The position numbers were made by a program, and so were the translations under genes. A stretch of 64,000 nucleotides of DNA, taken from contig NZ_JACYMM010000011.1 in the NCBI RefSeq assembly GCF_020858115.1, positions 186,001 through 250,000 of the forward strand, given 5' to 3'. The notes under the pieces are model-generated. The model was not told the origin of the DNA, did not search any database, and saw only the letters and a program-made list of their open reading frames with translations. Source of the DNA: Janthinobacterium sp. FW305-129. GTDB lineage: Bacteria > Pseudomonadota > Gammaproteobacteria > Burkholderiales > Burkholderiaceae_D. This document shows, piece after piece, positions 1-7,921 of the stretch (positions are counted from its first letter, which is position 1; the number at the start of each line of letters is the position of its first letter).

Positions 1-478
1 CGGCGCCTGGGCCGCCACGGGCCAGGTCTTGCCTGCCCTGCTGGCGGAATTGCTCCATGAGCCGTATTTTGACTTGCCGGCGCCGAAAAGCACGGGGCGC
101 GACCTGTTCCACGCCGATTGGCTGAATAGCAAGCTGAGCAACTATCCGCTGGCCAACCCTGCCGACGTGCAGACGACCCTGACGCAGCTGACGGCCGCCA
201 GCCTGGCGCACGCCATCGCGCGCGACGGGGCGCAGGCGGAAACGGTATATGTATGTGGCGGCGGCGCGCAGAACGCCACGCTGATGGCAGCCCTGGCCGC
301 TGCATTGCCTGGCATGGCGGTGGCATCGACGGCAGCGCTGGGCGTGGCGCCCAGCCAGGTCGAAGCGCTGGCGTTTGCCTGGCTGGCATGGCGCTTTACG
401 CAGCGCAAGCCGGGCAACTTGCCGGCCGTGACGGGGGCGCAGGGCTTACGGGTACTGGGCGCGCTGTACCCACGTTGA
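1..478 (+). CDS. anmK: Anhydro-N-acetylmuramic acid kinase, C-terminal part (5' end outside the window)
   Basis: The reading frame is open from base 2 with no start in view, so the gene begins upstream of the window. The visible 158 residues carry the AnmK C-terminal signature: [16 protein letters not shown], then [14 protein letters not shown] (sugar-kinase-type glycine loop), then [16 protein letters not shown]. AnmK phosphorylates 1,6-anhydro-MurNAc while opening its anhydro ring, feeding MurNAc-6-P into cell-wall recycling in the cytoplasm. The internal TTG at 29 is only a codon of the gene. A strong terminator follows at 504-532. Confidence 0.93.
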   Translation, partial: GAWAATGQVLPALLAELLHEPYFDLPAPKSTGRDLFHADWLNSKLSNYPLANPADVQTTLTQLTAASLAHAIARDGAQAETVYVCGGGAQNATLMAALAAALPGMAVASTAALGVAPSQVEALAFAWLAWRFTQRKPGNLPAVTGAQGLRVLGALYPR

Positions 479-503
479 TATGAAACAATTGCTCCAGAAA
501 CAC

Positions 504-532
504 AAATAGCGGATCGATGATCCGCTATTTTT
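504..532 (+). terminator. Rho-independent terminator after anmK
   Basis: A perfect 12-bp stem (AAATAGCGGATC at 504-515 pairing with 519-530) with a 3-nt loop runs directly into a T stretch (528-532). It lies 26 nt after the anmK stop. The A-rich left arm also gives it some terminator character for minus-strand transcripts coming from erpA. Confidence 0.85.
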
Positions 533-556
533 ATATTGCGCCTGTAATCCGGCGCG

Positions 557-647
557 TCTGAAAAACGTTCAGGGCAAGGCGCATTGCCGAAGACAGTACG
601 AATAGTACGGCGAGGCAATGCAACGCCGCCATGGACGTTTTCTCAGA
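557..647 (-). repeat. Long imperfect hairpin element directly behind erpA, possibly a diverged member of the repeat family at 4281 and 34606
   Basis: Outer arms 557-568 and 635-647 pair with one bulge. Inner arms GCATTGCC (581-588) and GGCAATGC (614-621) pair perfectly, and the apex contains GTAC/GTAC. The element begins 10 nt after the erpA stop codon on the minus strand. Read in the erpA direction, it shares the order GGCGGC, TTGC, ATGC, CCGTACT with the two copies at 34606-34721 and 4281-4396, in the same orientation to the preceding gene. The similarity is patchy, so family membership is an inference. Confidence 0.5.
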
Positions 648-656
648 TGTGCCAGC

Positions 657-1019
657 TTAGACGGAGAAGGACGAACCGCAGCCGCAGGTAGACGTCGCTG
701 TCGGATTCTTGATCACGAACTGCGCGCCTTCCAGGTCATCCTTGTAGTCGATTTCCGCGCCGACCAGATACTGGTAGCTCATGGAATCGATCAACAGCTG
801 GACGCCGTTCTTGACCATGGTGGTGTCATCTTCGTTGACGATTTCGTCGAACGTAAAGCCGTACTGGAAGCCGGAACAGCCGCCGCCCTGCACGAAGACG
901 CGCAATTTCAGGTCGGGATTGCCTTCTTCTTCGATCAGCTGCGCGACTTTTTCAGCGGCGCTATCGGTAAAGATAATAGGGGAAGGGATCACATCTTGCA
1001 TTTCAGCGACGGCATTCAT
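657..1019 (-). CDS. erpA: Iron-sulfur cluster insertion protein ErpA (A-type carrier)
   Basis: 120 residues of the HesB/IscA family. ErpA receives Fe-S clusters and delivers them to apo-enzymes in the cytoplasm. The three cluster-binding cysteines are visible: [11 protein letters not shown] in the middle and the C-terminal CGCGSSF. I chose the ATG at 1019 over an in-frame GTG at 1028: GAGGAG sits 8 nt before the ATG but overlaps the GTG. The N-terminus then reads [14 protein letters not shown], normal for betaproteobacterial ErpA. A TATAAT box lies at 1049-1054. The gene stands alone between bactofilin and anmK. Confidence 0.95.
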   Translation of the reverse strand: MNAVAEMQDVIPSPIIFTDSAAEKVAQLIEEEGNPDLKLRVFVQGGGCSGFQYGFTFDEIVNEDDTTMVKNGVQLLIDSMSYQYLVGAEIDYKDDLEGAQFVIKNPTATSTCGCGSSFSV

Positions 1020-1048
1020 ATCAGGCACTCCTCAGAAAACATTCGGTC

Positions 1049-1054
1049 ATTATA
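1049..1054 (-). promoter_or_regulatory. Candidate -10 box of erpA
   Basis: A perfect TATAAT on the minus strand lies 30 nt before the erpA ATG. I found no convincing -35 at 16-18 nt, so the promoter may depend on an activator. Confidence 0.4.
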
Positions 1055-1115
1055 GACTGTTGGCGCAACTCTCGCTCTGCCAGCCCTCGCCGCCAGCCGC
1101 CACTGTTGTTCCGGA

Positions 1116-1505
1116 TCACATTTCCGACACGGCCAGGTGCAGCACGGGGTCGGCGCTGTCGTGGCGACTGAGCTTGCCTTGCACCAAGGCGCCGCTGTGC
1201 ATTTCCAGCACCTTGTAATAGACCTCTCCTACAATGCGGGCTTTTGGCTGGATTTCAAGCATTTCGGACACGTACACGGGGCCATTGATCTCGCCGCTGA
1301 CGACCAGGCTGGAGCAGCGCACTTCGCCATCGATGCGCCCTGCCTCGCCCAGCACCACATAAGTGGGGTCGCCCGGCTCGCCCGTGACGTTGCCGCGCAC
1401 ATGGCCATCGATGCGCAAGCCGCCGCAAAACAGCAAATCGCCCTCGATCCGCGTGGAAGCGCCGATCAGGGTGTCGATGGGGTTTTTCGTGTTGCGCTCG
1501 AACAT
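1116..1505 (-). CDS. Bactofilin family cytoskeletal protein
   Basis: 129 residues. The core from about residue 12 (IDTLIGASTRIEGDLLFCGG) onward is the right-handed beta-helix repeat of bactofilins (DUF583/PF04519), for example GGLRIDGHVRGNV and VVSGEINGPVYVSEM. Bactofilins polymerise without nucleotide into filaments at the membrane and often organise peptidoglycan enzymes or polar structures. The frame extends upstream into argC. I start at the ATG at 1505 (MFERNTKN), which has AGGA 8 nt upstream; an ATG at 1514 is the alternative. Position behind argC is common in Burkholderiales. Confidence 0.85.
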   Translation of the reverse strand: MFERNTKNPIDTLIGASTRIEGDLLFCGGLRIDGHVRGNVTGEPGDPTYVVLGEAGRIDGEVRCSSLVVSGEINGPVYVSEMLEIQPKARIVGEVYYKVLEMHSGALVQGKLSRHDSADPVLHLAVSEM

Positions 1506-1546
1506 GAACGTCATCCTGTCGGTGTACGTGGCAGTCCAATTTAGCA

Positions 1547-1574
1547 CAGGTCCGGCAAAAAGGTGCCGGACCTG
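1547..1574 (-). terminator. Strong hairpin between argC and the bactofilin gene
   Basis: A perfect 11-bp stem (CAGGTCCGGCA at 1547-1557, TGCCGGACCTG at 1564-1574) with a 6-nt loop lies 21 nt after the argC stop. No T stretch follows on the minus strand, so it may be a weak terminator or an mRNA 3'-end stabiliser. Confidence 0.4.
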
Positions 1575-1594
1575 CGCAAGCTTGGTGCCTATTT

Positions 1595-2632
1595 TTACGG
1601 CAGCAGGGCGATATGTTGCAAACCGGCCGTTTCTTTCAAGCCAAACATCAAGTTCATGCATTGCACTGCCTGGCCCGAAGCGCCCTTGACCAGGTTGTCC
1701 TGCACCACCAGCACGATGACGGTATTGCCGCCTTCGGGACGGTGCAAGGCCAGGCGCAGCATGTTCGAGCCGCGCGTGGAGCGGGTTTCCGGGTGCGAAC
1801 CGAACGGCATCACGTCGACGAAAGGCTCGTCCTTGTATTGCGCTTCGAACAAGGCTTGCAATTCTTCATTGCTGACGTCCTTGTTCAACTGCGCGTACAG
1901 GGTCGAATGCATGCCGCGAATCATCGGCACCAGGTGCGGCGTGAAGGTCAGCGCCACCTTGTCGTCCGTGAAACGCTGCAGCTGCGCCGTCGTTTCCGGC
2001 AAGTGGCGGTGACCGGCCACGCCATAGGCCTTGAAGCTGTCGCTGCTTTCCGAGAACAGGATGCCGATTTCCGCCTTGCGGCCGGCGCCGGACACGCCCG
2101 ACTTGCAGTCGGCGATCAAGCCGCCCGCGTTGACCAGGCCCGCCTTCAGCAGCGGATAGAAGCCCAGCTGCATGGTGGTCGGGTAGCAGCCTGGATTGGC
2201 GATCAGCTTCGCCTGCTTGATGTCTTCACGGTTCAGTTCCGGCAAGCCGTACACGGCCTGTTCGATCAGCTCGGGTGCCGTGTGGGGAATCTTGTACCAC
2301 TGCTCGAACTTGGCCTGGTCTTTCAGGCGGAAGTCGGCGGCCAGATCGATGACTTTCACGCCGGCGGCCAGCAGGGCTGGAGCTTGCGCCATCGCAACAC
2401 CATGCGGGGTGGCAAAGAAGACCACATCGCATTGCTCCAGATTCGCCTTGTCCGGCGAGGAAAACGCCAGTTTCACGTGGCCGCGCAAGGAAGGATACAT
2501 GTCAGCAACGGGCAAGCCATCTTCCTTGCGCGAGGTAATCGCCGTCAACTCGACATCTGGATGGGTAGCCAGCAAGCGCAACAACTCCACGCCCGTGTAT
2601 CCAGTGCCGCCGACGATGCCAACTTTGATCAT
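1595..2632 (-). CDS. argC: N-acetyl-gamma-glutamyl-phosphate reductase
   Basis: 345 residues, the usual length for ArgC type 1. It catalyses the NADPH-dependent reduction of N-acetylglutamyl phosphate to the semialdehyde, step 3 of arginine synthesis. The N-terminal Rossmann motif is [19 protein letters not shown], and the catalytic cysteine is in [30 protein letters not shown] and the C-terminal [16 protein letters not shown] are also typical. The ATG at 2632 has GGAAAG upstream. No other arg gene is adjacent. Confidence 0.96.
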   Translation of the reverse strand: MIKVGIVGGTGYTGVELLRLLATHPDVELTAITSRKEDGLPVADMYPSLRGHVKLAFSSPDKANLEQCDVVFFATPHGVAMAQAPALLAAGVKVIDLAADFRLKDQAKFEQWYKIPHTAPELIEQAVYGLPELNREDIKQAKLIANPGCYPTTMQLGFYPLLKAGLVNAGGLIADCKSGVSGAGRKAEIGILFSESSDSFKAYGVAGHRHLPETTAQLQRFTDDKVALTFTPHLVPMIRGMHSTLYAQLNKDVSNEELQALFEAQYKDEPFVDVMPFGSHPETRSTRGSNMLRLALHRPEGGNTVIVLVVQDNLVKGASGQAVQCMNLMFGLKETAGLQHIALLP

Positions 2633-2733
2633 GTTCTTTCCTTGTGTATAGATTGCATAAAGATGAAGGGAAACGCTCCCCCTATGGGTTTTCCGCGTAT
2701 TTTACAGCGCAACGCAGAGTCACGCTGAAATGC

Positions 2734-2769
2734 AAAAAAGCCGCGGGACCGAAGTCCAGCGGCTTTTCG
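2734..2769 (-). terminator. Rho-independent terminator after rplM-rpsI
   Basis: On the minus strand, AAGCCGCTGGAC and GTCCCGCGGCTT form a stem with one mismatch around a TTCG loop. A run of six T (2734-2739 on the plus strand as A) follows. It lies 33 nt after the rpsI stop. Confidence 0.8.
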
Positions 2770-2802
2770 ACCAGCACCCCGGAAGGCGCTGTAGCGTAGA
2801 AA

Positions 2803-3195
2803 TTAACGCTTCGAGAATTGCTTTGCGCGACGTGCTTTGCGCAGACCAACTTTTTTACGCTCGACTTCACGTGCATCGCGGGTCACGAAGCCGGCTTTCG
2901 CCAGTTCCGGTTTCAGCGCTGCATCGTAGTCGATCAGAGCGCGGGTGATGCCGTGACGAACTGCACCAGCCTGGCCCGACTCACCGCCGCCATGGACGTT
3001 GACTTTGATGTCGAAACGCTCGACATTGCCGGTCAGTTCCAGAGGTTGACGGATGACCATCAGACCCGTTTCGCGCGAAAAGTATTCGTTTGCTGGTTTG
3101 CCGTTAACAACGATCAAGCCTGTGCCAACTTTGATAAAAACCCGAGCCACTGCACTTTTGCGACGGCCGGTTCCATAATTGTAATTACCGATCAT
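2803..3195 (-). CDS. rpsI: 30S ribosomal protein S9
   Basis: 130 residues, standard length. It shows the S9 N-terminus ([16 protein letters not shown]), the [19 protein letters not shown] loop and the basic C-terminal tail [12 protein letters not shown], whose last residues reach the P-site tRNA. The gene lies 9 nt behind rplM and shares its promoter. Confidence 0.98.
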   Translation of the reverse strand: MIGNYNYGTGRRKSAVARVFIKVGTGLIVVNGKPANEYFSRETGLMVIRQPLELTGNVERFDIKVNVHGGGESGQAGAVRHGITRALIDYDAALKPELAKAGFVTRDAREVERKKVGLRKARRAKQFSKR

Positions 3196-3204
3196 GTCAG
3201 TTCC

Positions 3205-3633
3205 TTAGAGAACAAGTGCTTTAGGTTGCTGAGCAGCGTGCGGATGGGAACCTTCCGCGTACACTTTCAGCTTCTTGATCATTGCGTAGCCGAGTGGGCC
3301 TTTAGGCAGCATGCCCTTGACCGCTTTCTCAAGCGCGCGACCTGGAAAACGCTGTTGCATTTTCTGGAAGTTGGTTTCGTAGATGCCGCCTGGATAACCA
3401 GAGTGACGGTAGTAAATTTTCTCAGTAGCTTTGGTACCGGTCACACGCAGTTTGCCTGCGTTGATGACGACGATGAAGTCGCCGGTATCGACGTGAGGAG
3501 TAAATTCTGGTTTGTGTTTGCCGCGCAGTCGGAGTGCCACTTCGCTGGCAACACGTCCGAGGACTTTGTCCGTCGCGTCAACCACGAACCAATCGCGCTG
3601 GACTTCATGTCCTTTAGCGGAAAATGTTTTCAT
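3205..3633 (-). CDS. rplM: 50S ribosomal protein L13
   Basis: 142 residues, standard length. Recognised from [28 protein letters not shown], the HSGYPGG motif and the C-terminal [19 protein letters not shown]13 is an early assembly protein of the large subunit. It is the first gene of the rplM-rpsI pair. A leader of about 95 nt separates it from its promoter, room for the autoregulatory structure known for L13 operons, though I could not identify one. Confidence 0.98.
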   Translation of the reverse strand: MKTFSAKGHEVQRDWFVVDATDKVLGRVASEVALRLRGKHKPEFTPHVDTGDFIVVINAGKLRVTGTKATEKIYYRHSGYPGGIYETNFQKMQQRFPGRALEKAVKGMLPKGPLGYAMIKKLKVYAEGSHPHAAQQPKALVL

Positions 3634-3734
3634 GTTGACTTCCTAATAGATTACACGCTCAAATGGTGGTTCCGCCGATGTTGCTGTGCGGACTCTGCCT
3701 TATTTACTTTTCCTGAGCGAACGGAAAGCCGACA

Positions 3735-3764
3735 AGTATAAGCGGCTTTGCCCTGCCGCGTCAA
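3735..3764 (-). promoter_or_regulatory. Sigma-70 type promoter of rplM-rpsI
   Basis: On the minus strand, TTGACG (3759-3764) and TATACT (3735-3740) are separated by 18 nt, close to consensus in both boxes. It points at rplM, as expected for a strongly expressed ribosomal operon. Confidence 0.65.
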
Positions 3765-3858
3765 GCCGCAATGCAGACCCGCTGCGGGCTGGCGGCCAGC
3801 ACATGGACGGGCATTCCTCTATTACAATACAAAACGCTTACAATTTTCGGAGAGTACG

Positions 3859-4287
3859 ATGGAATGCAAAGTCAGCTGGAATGGCCCGTCGGGCATGAGT
3901 TTTCGGGCAGAAACCGGTTCCGGCCACATGGTGAGCATGGATGGCGCGCCCGAAGGCGGCGGCCACAACCTGGCGCCACGCCCCATGGAAATGGTCTTGC
4001 TGGGCACGGGCGGCTGCACCGCCTATGACGTGGTGCTGATCCTGAAACGGGGACGCGAAGCCGTCAAGGGCTGCGAAGTGACCCTGAAGGCCGAACGCGC
4101 CGATACCGATCCGAAAGTATTTACCAAGATCCACTTCCACTTCACGGTGCGGGGCAAGGCCCTGAAACCGGCGGCCGTGGAACGGGCCGTGACTTTGTCG
4201 CACGACAAATATTGCTCGGCGTCGATCATGCTGGCGAAGACGGCGGAAATTACGCATTCCTTCGAGATCATCGAAGAAAGCGCCTGA
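3859..4287 (+). CDS. OsmC/YhfA family protein
   Basis: 142 residues. The OsmC fold is indicated by two conserved cysteines, GTGGCTAYDVV near residue 52 and SHDKYCSASIML near residue 118, the redox pair of peroxiredoxin-like OsmC/Ohr proteins. Sequence style (RPMEMVLLGTGGCTAYDVV) is closer to the YhfA branch than to Ohr. The ATG at 3859 is supported by GGAG 6 nt upstream. The TGA stop (4285-4287) lies inside the first bases of a 116-nt hairpin repeat. The substrate is unknown; organic hydroperoxide reduction is the family expectation. Confidence 0.88.
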   Translation: MECKVSWNGPSGMSFRAETGSGHMVSMDGAPEGGGHNLAPRPMEMVLLGTGGCTAYDVVLILKRGREAVKGCEVTLKAERADTDPKVFTKIHFHFTVRGKALKPAAVERAVTLSHDKYCSASIMLAKTAEITHSFEIIEESA

Positions 4288-4396
4288 CCAAACCTACTGC
4301 GCGTCGGTATAGGCGGCCTGCGATGCTCACCGTGCTCCAGCACGGTTGCGCTTCTCGACCACCTCTCCCTTCCGCTCGCTACGGTTTTGCCTGGCG
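4281..4396 (+). repeat. 116-nt hairpin repeat, copy A, at the 3' end of the OsmC-like gene
   Basis: This segment matches the reverse complement of 34606-34721 over its whole length with scattered differences; conserved blocks include CTGCGCGTCGG, GATGCTCACCGT and CTTCCGCTCGCTACGGTTTT. CGCC at the left end pairs with GGCG at the right end. The apex is CCGTGCT-CC-AGCACGG (4330-4345). Compared with copy B, several changes keep pairing (apex G-C here, A-T there; outer CGCC/GGCG here, CACC/GGTG there). It overlaps the OsmC stop codon. Matching sequence continues about 13 nt further right (to 4409, ending ACGTCTCAG). Confidence 0.85.
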
Positions 4397-4418
4397 TTTC
4401 ACGTCTCAGGCATGCATG

Positions 4419-4449
4419 AAAAAGGCGCTCTTCGGAGCGCCTTTGTTTT
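4419..4449. terminator. Bidirectional terminator between the OsmC-like gene and coq7
   Basis: A 9-bp stem AAGGCGCTC/GAGCGCCTT with a TTCG tetraloop (4422-4443) has A residues on its left and TTTGTTTT on its right, so it can stop both convergent transcripts. It overlaps the last codons of coq7. Confidence 0.85.
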
Positions 4450-5107
4450 AAATATAATACGCCGTTTTTGTCATCACTTTCCCCATGATGCCCATCAACG
4501 CCTTCACGGGTGCCGGGGTGTCGATGGCGCCTAATCTCTGGGCAGCGGCGCCGTGTTCCACCTCGTCGATGGCCATCTGCTTGACGATGGCGCGCGATTT
4601 GGCGTCCTGCGGGGGCAATTCCTGCAAATGGCTGGCCAGGTGCGCTTCCACCTGGCGTTCCGTTTCCACCACAAAACCCAGGCTGCGGCCGTCGCCCATG
4701 CGCGCGGCGATGGTGCCCAGCGCAAACGAACCCGCATACCACAGGGGATTGAGCAGGCTCAGACGCGAGCCCAGCTCCGTCAGGCGCTGCGCCGTCCAAG
4801 CCAGGTGGTCTTCCTCTTCGCGGCCCGCCTCGTCGAACTGGGCGCGGATGGCCGGGCTGTGCGCATAGCGGGCCTGCGAGTTGTACAAGGCTTGCGCGCA
4901 GACTTCGCCCACATGGTTGACGCGCATCAAGCCGGCGCTGTGGCGCTGTTCGGCCGGGCTCAGTTGCGCATCGGGCGCGTGCGCGGCCGGCGTGGGGCGC
5001 GAGGCCGAGGCCACGCCCGCGATCACGCGCAAGGCCTTGTCGGCGCCGACAATCAAACGATCCAGGGGGTCAAAATGGCGGTTCGCGGTCATCGTGGCTA
5101 TGCTCAT
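4448..5107 (-). CDS. coq7: 5-demethoxyubiquinol hydroxylase (Coq7/UbiF-like di-iron enzyme)
   Basis: 219 residues from the ATG at 5107. It catalyses the last ring hydroxylation of ubiquinone synthesis. The di-iron ligands appear as repeated E/ExxH motifs: [37 protein letters not shown] and [32 protein letters not shown] is the typical N-terminus. The frame extends to 5155 but that portion looks non-coding. ATG 5092 is another possible start; neither has a strong ribosome binding site. Coq7 is found instead of UbiF in most Betaproteobacteria. Confidence 0.93.
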   Translation of the reverse strand: MSIATMTANRHFDPLDRLIVGADKALRVIAGVASASRPTPAAHAPDAQLSPAEQRHSAGLMRVNHVGEVCAQALYNSQARYAHSPAIRAQFDEAGREEEDHLAWTAQRLTELGSRLSLLNPLWYAGSFALGTIAARMGDGRSLGFVVETERQVEAHLASHLQELPPQDAKSRAIVKQMAIDEVEHGAAAQRLGAIDTPAPVKALMGIMGKVMTKTAYYI

Positions 5108-5179
5108 GAGTAGTAAAACATGAATTATAGGACGATCAGGGCCGGCCGTACCCACGCCGCGCGCAGGGCGAACGGGGCT

Positions 5180-5611
5180 TTATTGACTTGTGCGCGCTTT
5201 TTCCTGCTCGATCCAGTCCACCACGGGGCCGACGGCATCGAGGCCGGACAGGCTTTTCGCCACGCCCAGGTTCAATGAAATCAGGAAGGAAATGCTGTCG
5301 ACGGGAATGTCCGGGCAGTACTCGGCAAACGCGGCGCGAAAACGCTCCGATTGCAAGACACGCAAGACTTTCTCGCCGCTCATGAATTGCAGCACGCTGG
5401 CGATGCTGTGCCCGCCGCCTATCGAGTGATAGATAAAACGGTTGTACTGCGCGTCGATCTGCTTGAAATCGAGGGTTTCTTCCGTCATCAGGCCGGCCAG
5501 GTAGTACAGGCCCAGGCTGACGCGGAAGAAACCGATGGCTTCGGCGCTGGTCATGCCGGCGCGGGCCACGGCCAATACCTTGTCCTGCATCGCCTGATCG
5601 ATCGTTTGCAT
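5180..5611 (-). CDS. Conserved-looking hypothetical protein, 143 residues
   Basis: I do not recognise this family. The protein appears soluble and mostly helical, with no signal peptide, and a hydrophobic middle (FFRVSLGLYYLAGLM near residues 28-42; SIGGGHSIASVLQFM near 62-77). It contains EYCPDIPVDSISFLISLNLG and ends in a charged tail. Codon use matches neighbouring genes, which argues for a real gene. It is 72 nt upstream of coq7 on the same strand and divergent from the NatAB-like genes. A link to ubiquinone metabolism would be a guess. Confidence 0.7.
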   Translation of the reverse strand: MQTIDQAMQDKVLAVARAGMTSAEAIGFFRVSLGLYYLAGLMTEETLDFKQIDAQYNRFIYHSIGGGHSIASVLQFMSGEKVLRVLQSERFRAAFAEYCPDIPVDSISFLISLNLGVAKSLSGLDAVGPVVDWIEQEKARTSQ

Positions 5612-5700
5612 TGCGCTCTCCCGCGCCGTCCGCCGGCGCCCACCGGGCCAGCTTGCATGAAGATGCTGTTTTTTTCAATAGACCAAACGATATTTCCACC

Positions 5701-5730
5701 TTGCAAGTTACATTTTTTGCATGCTACTCT
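5701..5730 (+). promoter_or_regulatory. Candidate promoter of the NatAB-like operon
   Basis: TTGCAA (5701-5706) and TACTCT (5725-5730) are 18 nt apart. The -10 is preceded by TGC, giving an extended -10 (TGNTACTCT). It lies 31 nt before the ATG at 5761 in an AT-rich stretch between divergent genes. Confidence 0.5.
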
Positions 5731-5760
5731 TGTTTCTTCACCGTTGAATGGATGAAGCAC

Positions 5761-6540
5761 ATGATAGAGGTCAAGCACCTGGCAAAACGTTTCCGCATGC
5801 CGCCCCACAAGGGCAAGGGCGTGCACGTCAGCGATCCGCGCGAACACGAGGGCTGGTTTCATGCCGTGCGCGACGTCAGTTTCAGCTGCGCGCCCGGCGA
5901 AGTGCTGGGCCTGCTGGGCCCGAATGGCGCCGGCAAGACGACCACCCTGCGCCTGCTGTCGACGGCTTTGCAGGCGGACGCGGGCAGCGCCCTCGTCAAC
6001 GGCGTCGACGTGCTGCAGCAACCGCTGGTGGCGCGCCAAAGCATCGGTTTCCTGTCCGGCTCGACAGGCTTGTATGGCCGCCTGACGGCGCGCGAGAATG
6101 TGGAATACTTTGGCCGCCTGCACGGCATGCCGGCCGACAAGCTGAAACGCCGCTGCGACGAGCTGTTTTCCCTGCTGCAGATGGAGGAATACGGCGGCAA
6201 ACGGGCCGATCAGTTGTCGACGGGCATGAAACAGAAGTGTGCGATCGCCCGCACCGTCGTGCACGAGCCGCAAGTGGTCATCCTCGACGAGCCGACGACG
6301 GGTCTGGACGTGATGTCGGCCAAGATCCTGCTCGACTTCATCGCCAGCTACAAGGCACTGCGCGTGCCGCTGATCTTTTCCACGCACCACCTGCACGAGG
6401 TGGAAAAGCTGTGCGACCGCGTCTGCATCATCAACCGCGGCACCACCGCCTTCAACGGCACCGTCGACGAGCTGCGCCACCTGGGCGGCAGCGCGGACTT
6501 GTACGACGCCTTCGTCAGCGTCATCAACCGGGGAACCTGA
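5761..6540 (+). CDS. ABC transporter ATP-binding protein, NatA-like
   Basis: 259 residues from the ATG at 5761; ATG 5752 is also possible. Walker A is [17 protein letters not shown], the signature is [13 protein letters not shown], Walker B is [12 protein letters not shown], and the H-loop is [16 protein letters not shown]. The line-up [15 protein letters not shown] and [19 protein letters not shown] is typical of NatA/CcmA-type ATPases of ABC-2 exporters. An insertion near residues 14-30 ([19 protein letters not shown]) is seen in NatA proteins. It pairs with the permease 3 nt downstream. Sodium extrusion is the family precedent; the substrate here is unproven. Confidence 0.85.
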   Translation: MIEVKHLAKRFRMPPHKGKGVHVSDPREHEGWFHAVRDVSFSCAPGEVLGLLGPNGAGKTTTLRLLSTALQADAGSALVNGVDVLQQPLVARQSIGFLSGSTGLYGRLTARENVEYFGRLHGMPADKLKRRCDELFSLLQMEEYGGKRADQLSTGMKQKCAIARTVVHEPQVVILDEPTTGLDVMSAKILLDFIASYKALRVPLIFSTHHLHEVEKLCDRVCIINRGTTAFNGTVDELRHLGGSADLYDAFVSVINRGT

Positions 6541-6543
6541 GCC

Positions 6544-7740
6544 ATGTGGACCATTTATCTGAAAGAGTTGCTGGAGCTCACGCGCGACCGCAAGACGCTG
6601 ATCTTCACCATTCTGATCCCCATCTTTGCCATGCCGCTGATCTTTGGCGGCTTTGCCTATGTCTCGAACAATATGTTCAAGAACGCCAAGACGGCGGAAA
6701 TGCGCTACGCCCTGTTCGGCAAGGACCATTCGCCGGGCTTGAGCACGCGTTTTGCCCAGCAGCACAACCTGCGCGAAGTGCCGCTGGCCAGCGAGGGGGA
6801 GATCCGCCGCGCCATCGGCGACGACACCATCAAGTTTGCCGTCGTCATCCCGCCCCGCTTTGAAGAGGCGCTGCAGCAACGGCAACAGGCCAAGGTGGTA
6901 CTGCACTACAACAGCGCCAGCACGGTCGACGTGACCCAGCAGCGGGTGCGCGAGATCGTCGACACCTATAACGCCAGCCTGCGCGAAGGGGCGCTGTCGG
7001 CCCTGAACCTGAGTCCGGCCCAGCTGGCCTTTGCCCTCAATCCCATCGTGCTCGACAAGCAATCGACGGCCAACGAGCGCGAGCAGATGGGCGCCATCGT
7101 CGGCGGCATGCTGCCGTATCTGCTGCTGATGGTGTGCCTGACGGCGGCCATGTACCCGGCCATCGACCTGGGCGCCGGCGAAAAGGAACGGGGCACGCTG
7201 GAAACCCTGCTGCTGGCACCCGTGCCGCGCAGCGCCATCGTACTGGCCAAATTCCTCGTGCTGTTTACCGTCGGCATGACCTCGGCCGTGCTGATGGTGG
7301 GCAGCATGGGCGCCCTGCTGGCCATCTTCGGCAGTTCGCTGGAAGGCAACATGGCCGTCATGGTGCGCAGCATCGGCTTGCCCGACCTGGCCATGGTGAC
7401 CCTGATGCTGGTGCCGACGGCCGCCATCTTCGCCTCGCTGCTGCTGTCGATCTCGATCTACGCGAAAAGCTACAAGGAAGCGGCCGGCATGATCACGCCA
7501 TTGATGCTGTTCGTCATCCTGCCCACCGTGGCGGCCATGCTGCCCGGCGTCGAACTGAACTGGATGTGGGCCATGGTGCCGCTGACCAACGTGTCGCTGG
7601 CCATGAAGGAACTCGTGAAAGGCACCATGGATTACCGCATGTTCGGCGTGATCCTGGCCTCGACCACGGTCATCGCTGGCGCGCTGCTGATGCTGTGCCG
7701 CTGGTGGTTTAACCGGGAATCGGTATTGTTCCGCAACTGA
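6544..7740 (+). CDS. ABC transporter permease, NatB-like (ABC-2 type)
   Basis: 398 residues with the NatB architecture: one N-terminal membrane segment (TLIFTILIPIFAMPLIFGGF), a large extracytoplasmic domain (about residues 40-175) and a C-terminal block of about five segments, with the conserved loop DLGAGEKERGTLETLLLAPVP after the second segment. It is the membrane partner of the preceding ATPase. The start is preceded by GGGGAACCTGAGCC. Together they form a two-gene exporter with no dedicated periplasmic component visible. Confidence 0.86.
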   Translation: MWTIYLKELLELTRDRKTLIFTILIPIFAMPLIFGGFAYVSNNMFKNAKTAEMRYALFGKDHSPGLSTRFAQQHNLREVPLASEGEIRRAIGDDTIKFAVVIPPRFEEALQQRQQAKVVLHYNSASTVDVTQQRVREIVDTYNASLREGALSALNLSPAQLAFALNPIVLDKQSTANEREQMGAIVGGMLPYLLLMVCLTAAMYPAIDLGAGEKERGTLETLLLAPVPRSAIVLAKFLVLFTVGMTSAVLMVGSMGALLAIFGSSLEGNMAVMVRSIGLPDLAMVTLMLVPTAAIFASLLLSISIYAKSYKEAAGMITPLMLFVILPTVAAMLPGVELNWMWAMVPLTNVSLAMKELVKGTMDYRMFGVILASTTVIAGALLMLCRWWFNRESVLFRN

Positions 7741-7749
7741 TACTCGCAG

Positions 7750-7780
7750 GGCGCGCCGGAAACAGCACCTCCGGCGCGCC
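7750..7780 (+). terminator. GC-rich hairpin after the NatAB-like operon
   Basis: GGCGCGCCGGA (7750-7760) pairs perfectly with TCCGGCGCGCC (7770-7780), 10 nt after the permease stop. There is no T tail, so this may be a Rho-independent terminator of weak type or a 3'-end stabiliser. Confidence 0.4.
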
Positions 7781-7921
7781 GTCCACTCCCGCCAATTGCA
7801 CTCTGGCCACGCGAAAATGCCGTGTATCGCATGCAACTGCCCAGTACGTCTTAAATTCAATACAATGCCAGCATAGAGAAGCCCTGCACCATCGGGCTGC
7901 AACGCATGAGTCAGGAGTTGT

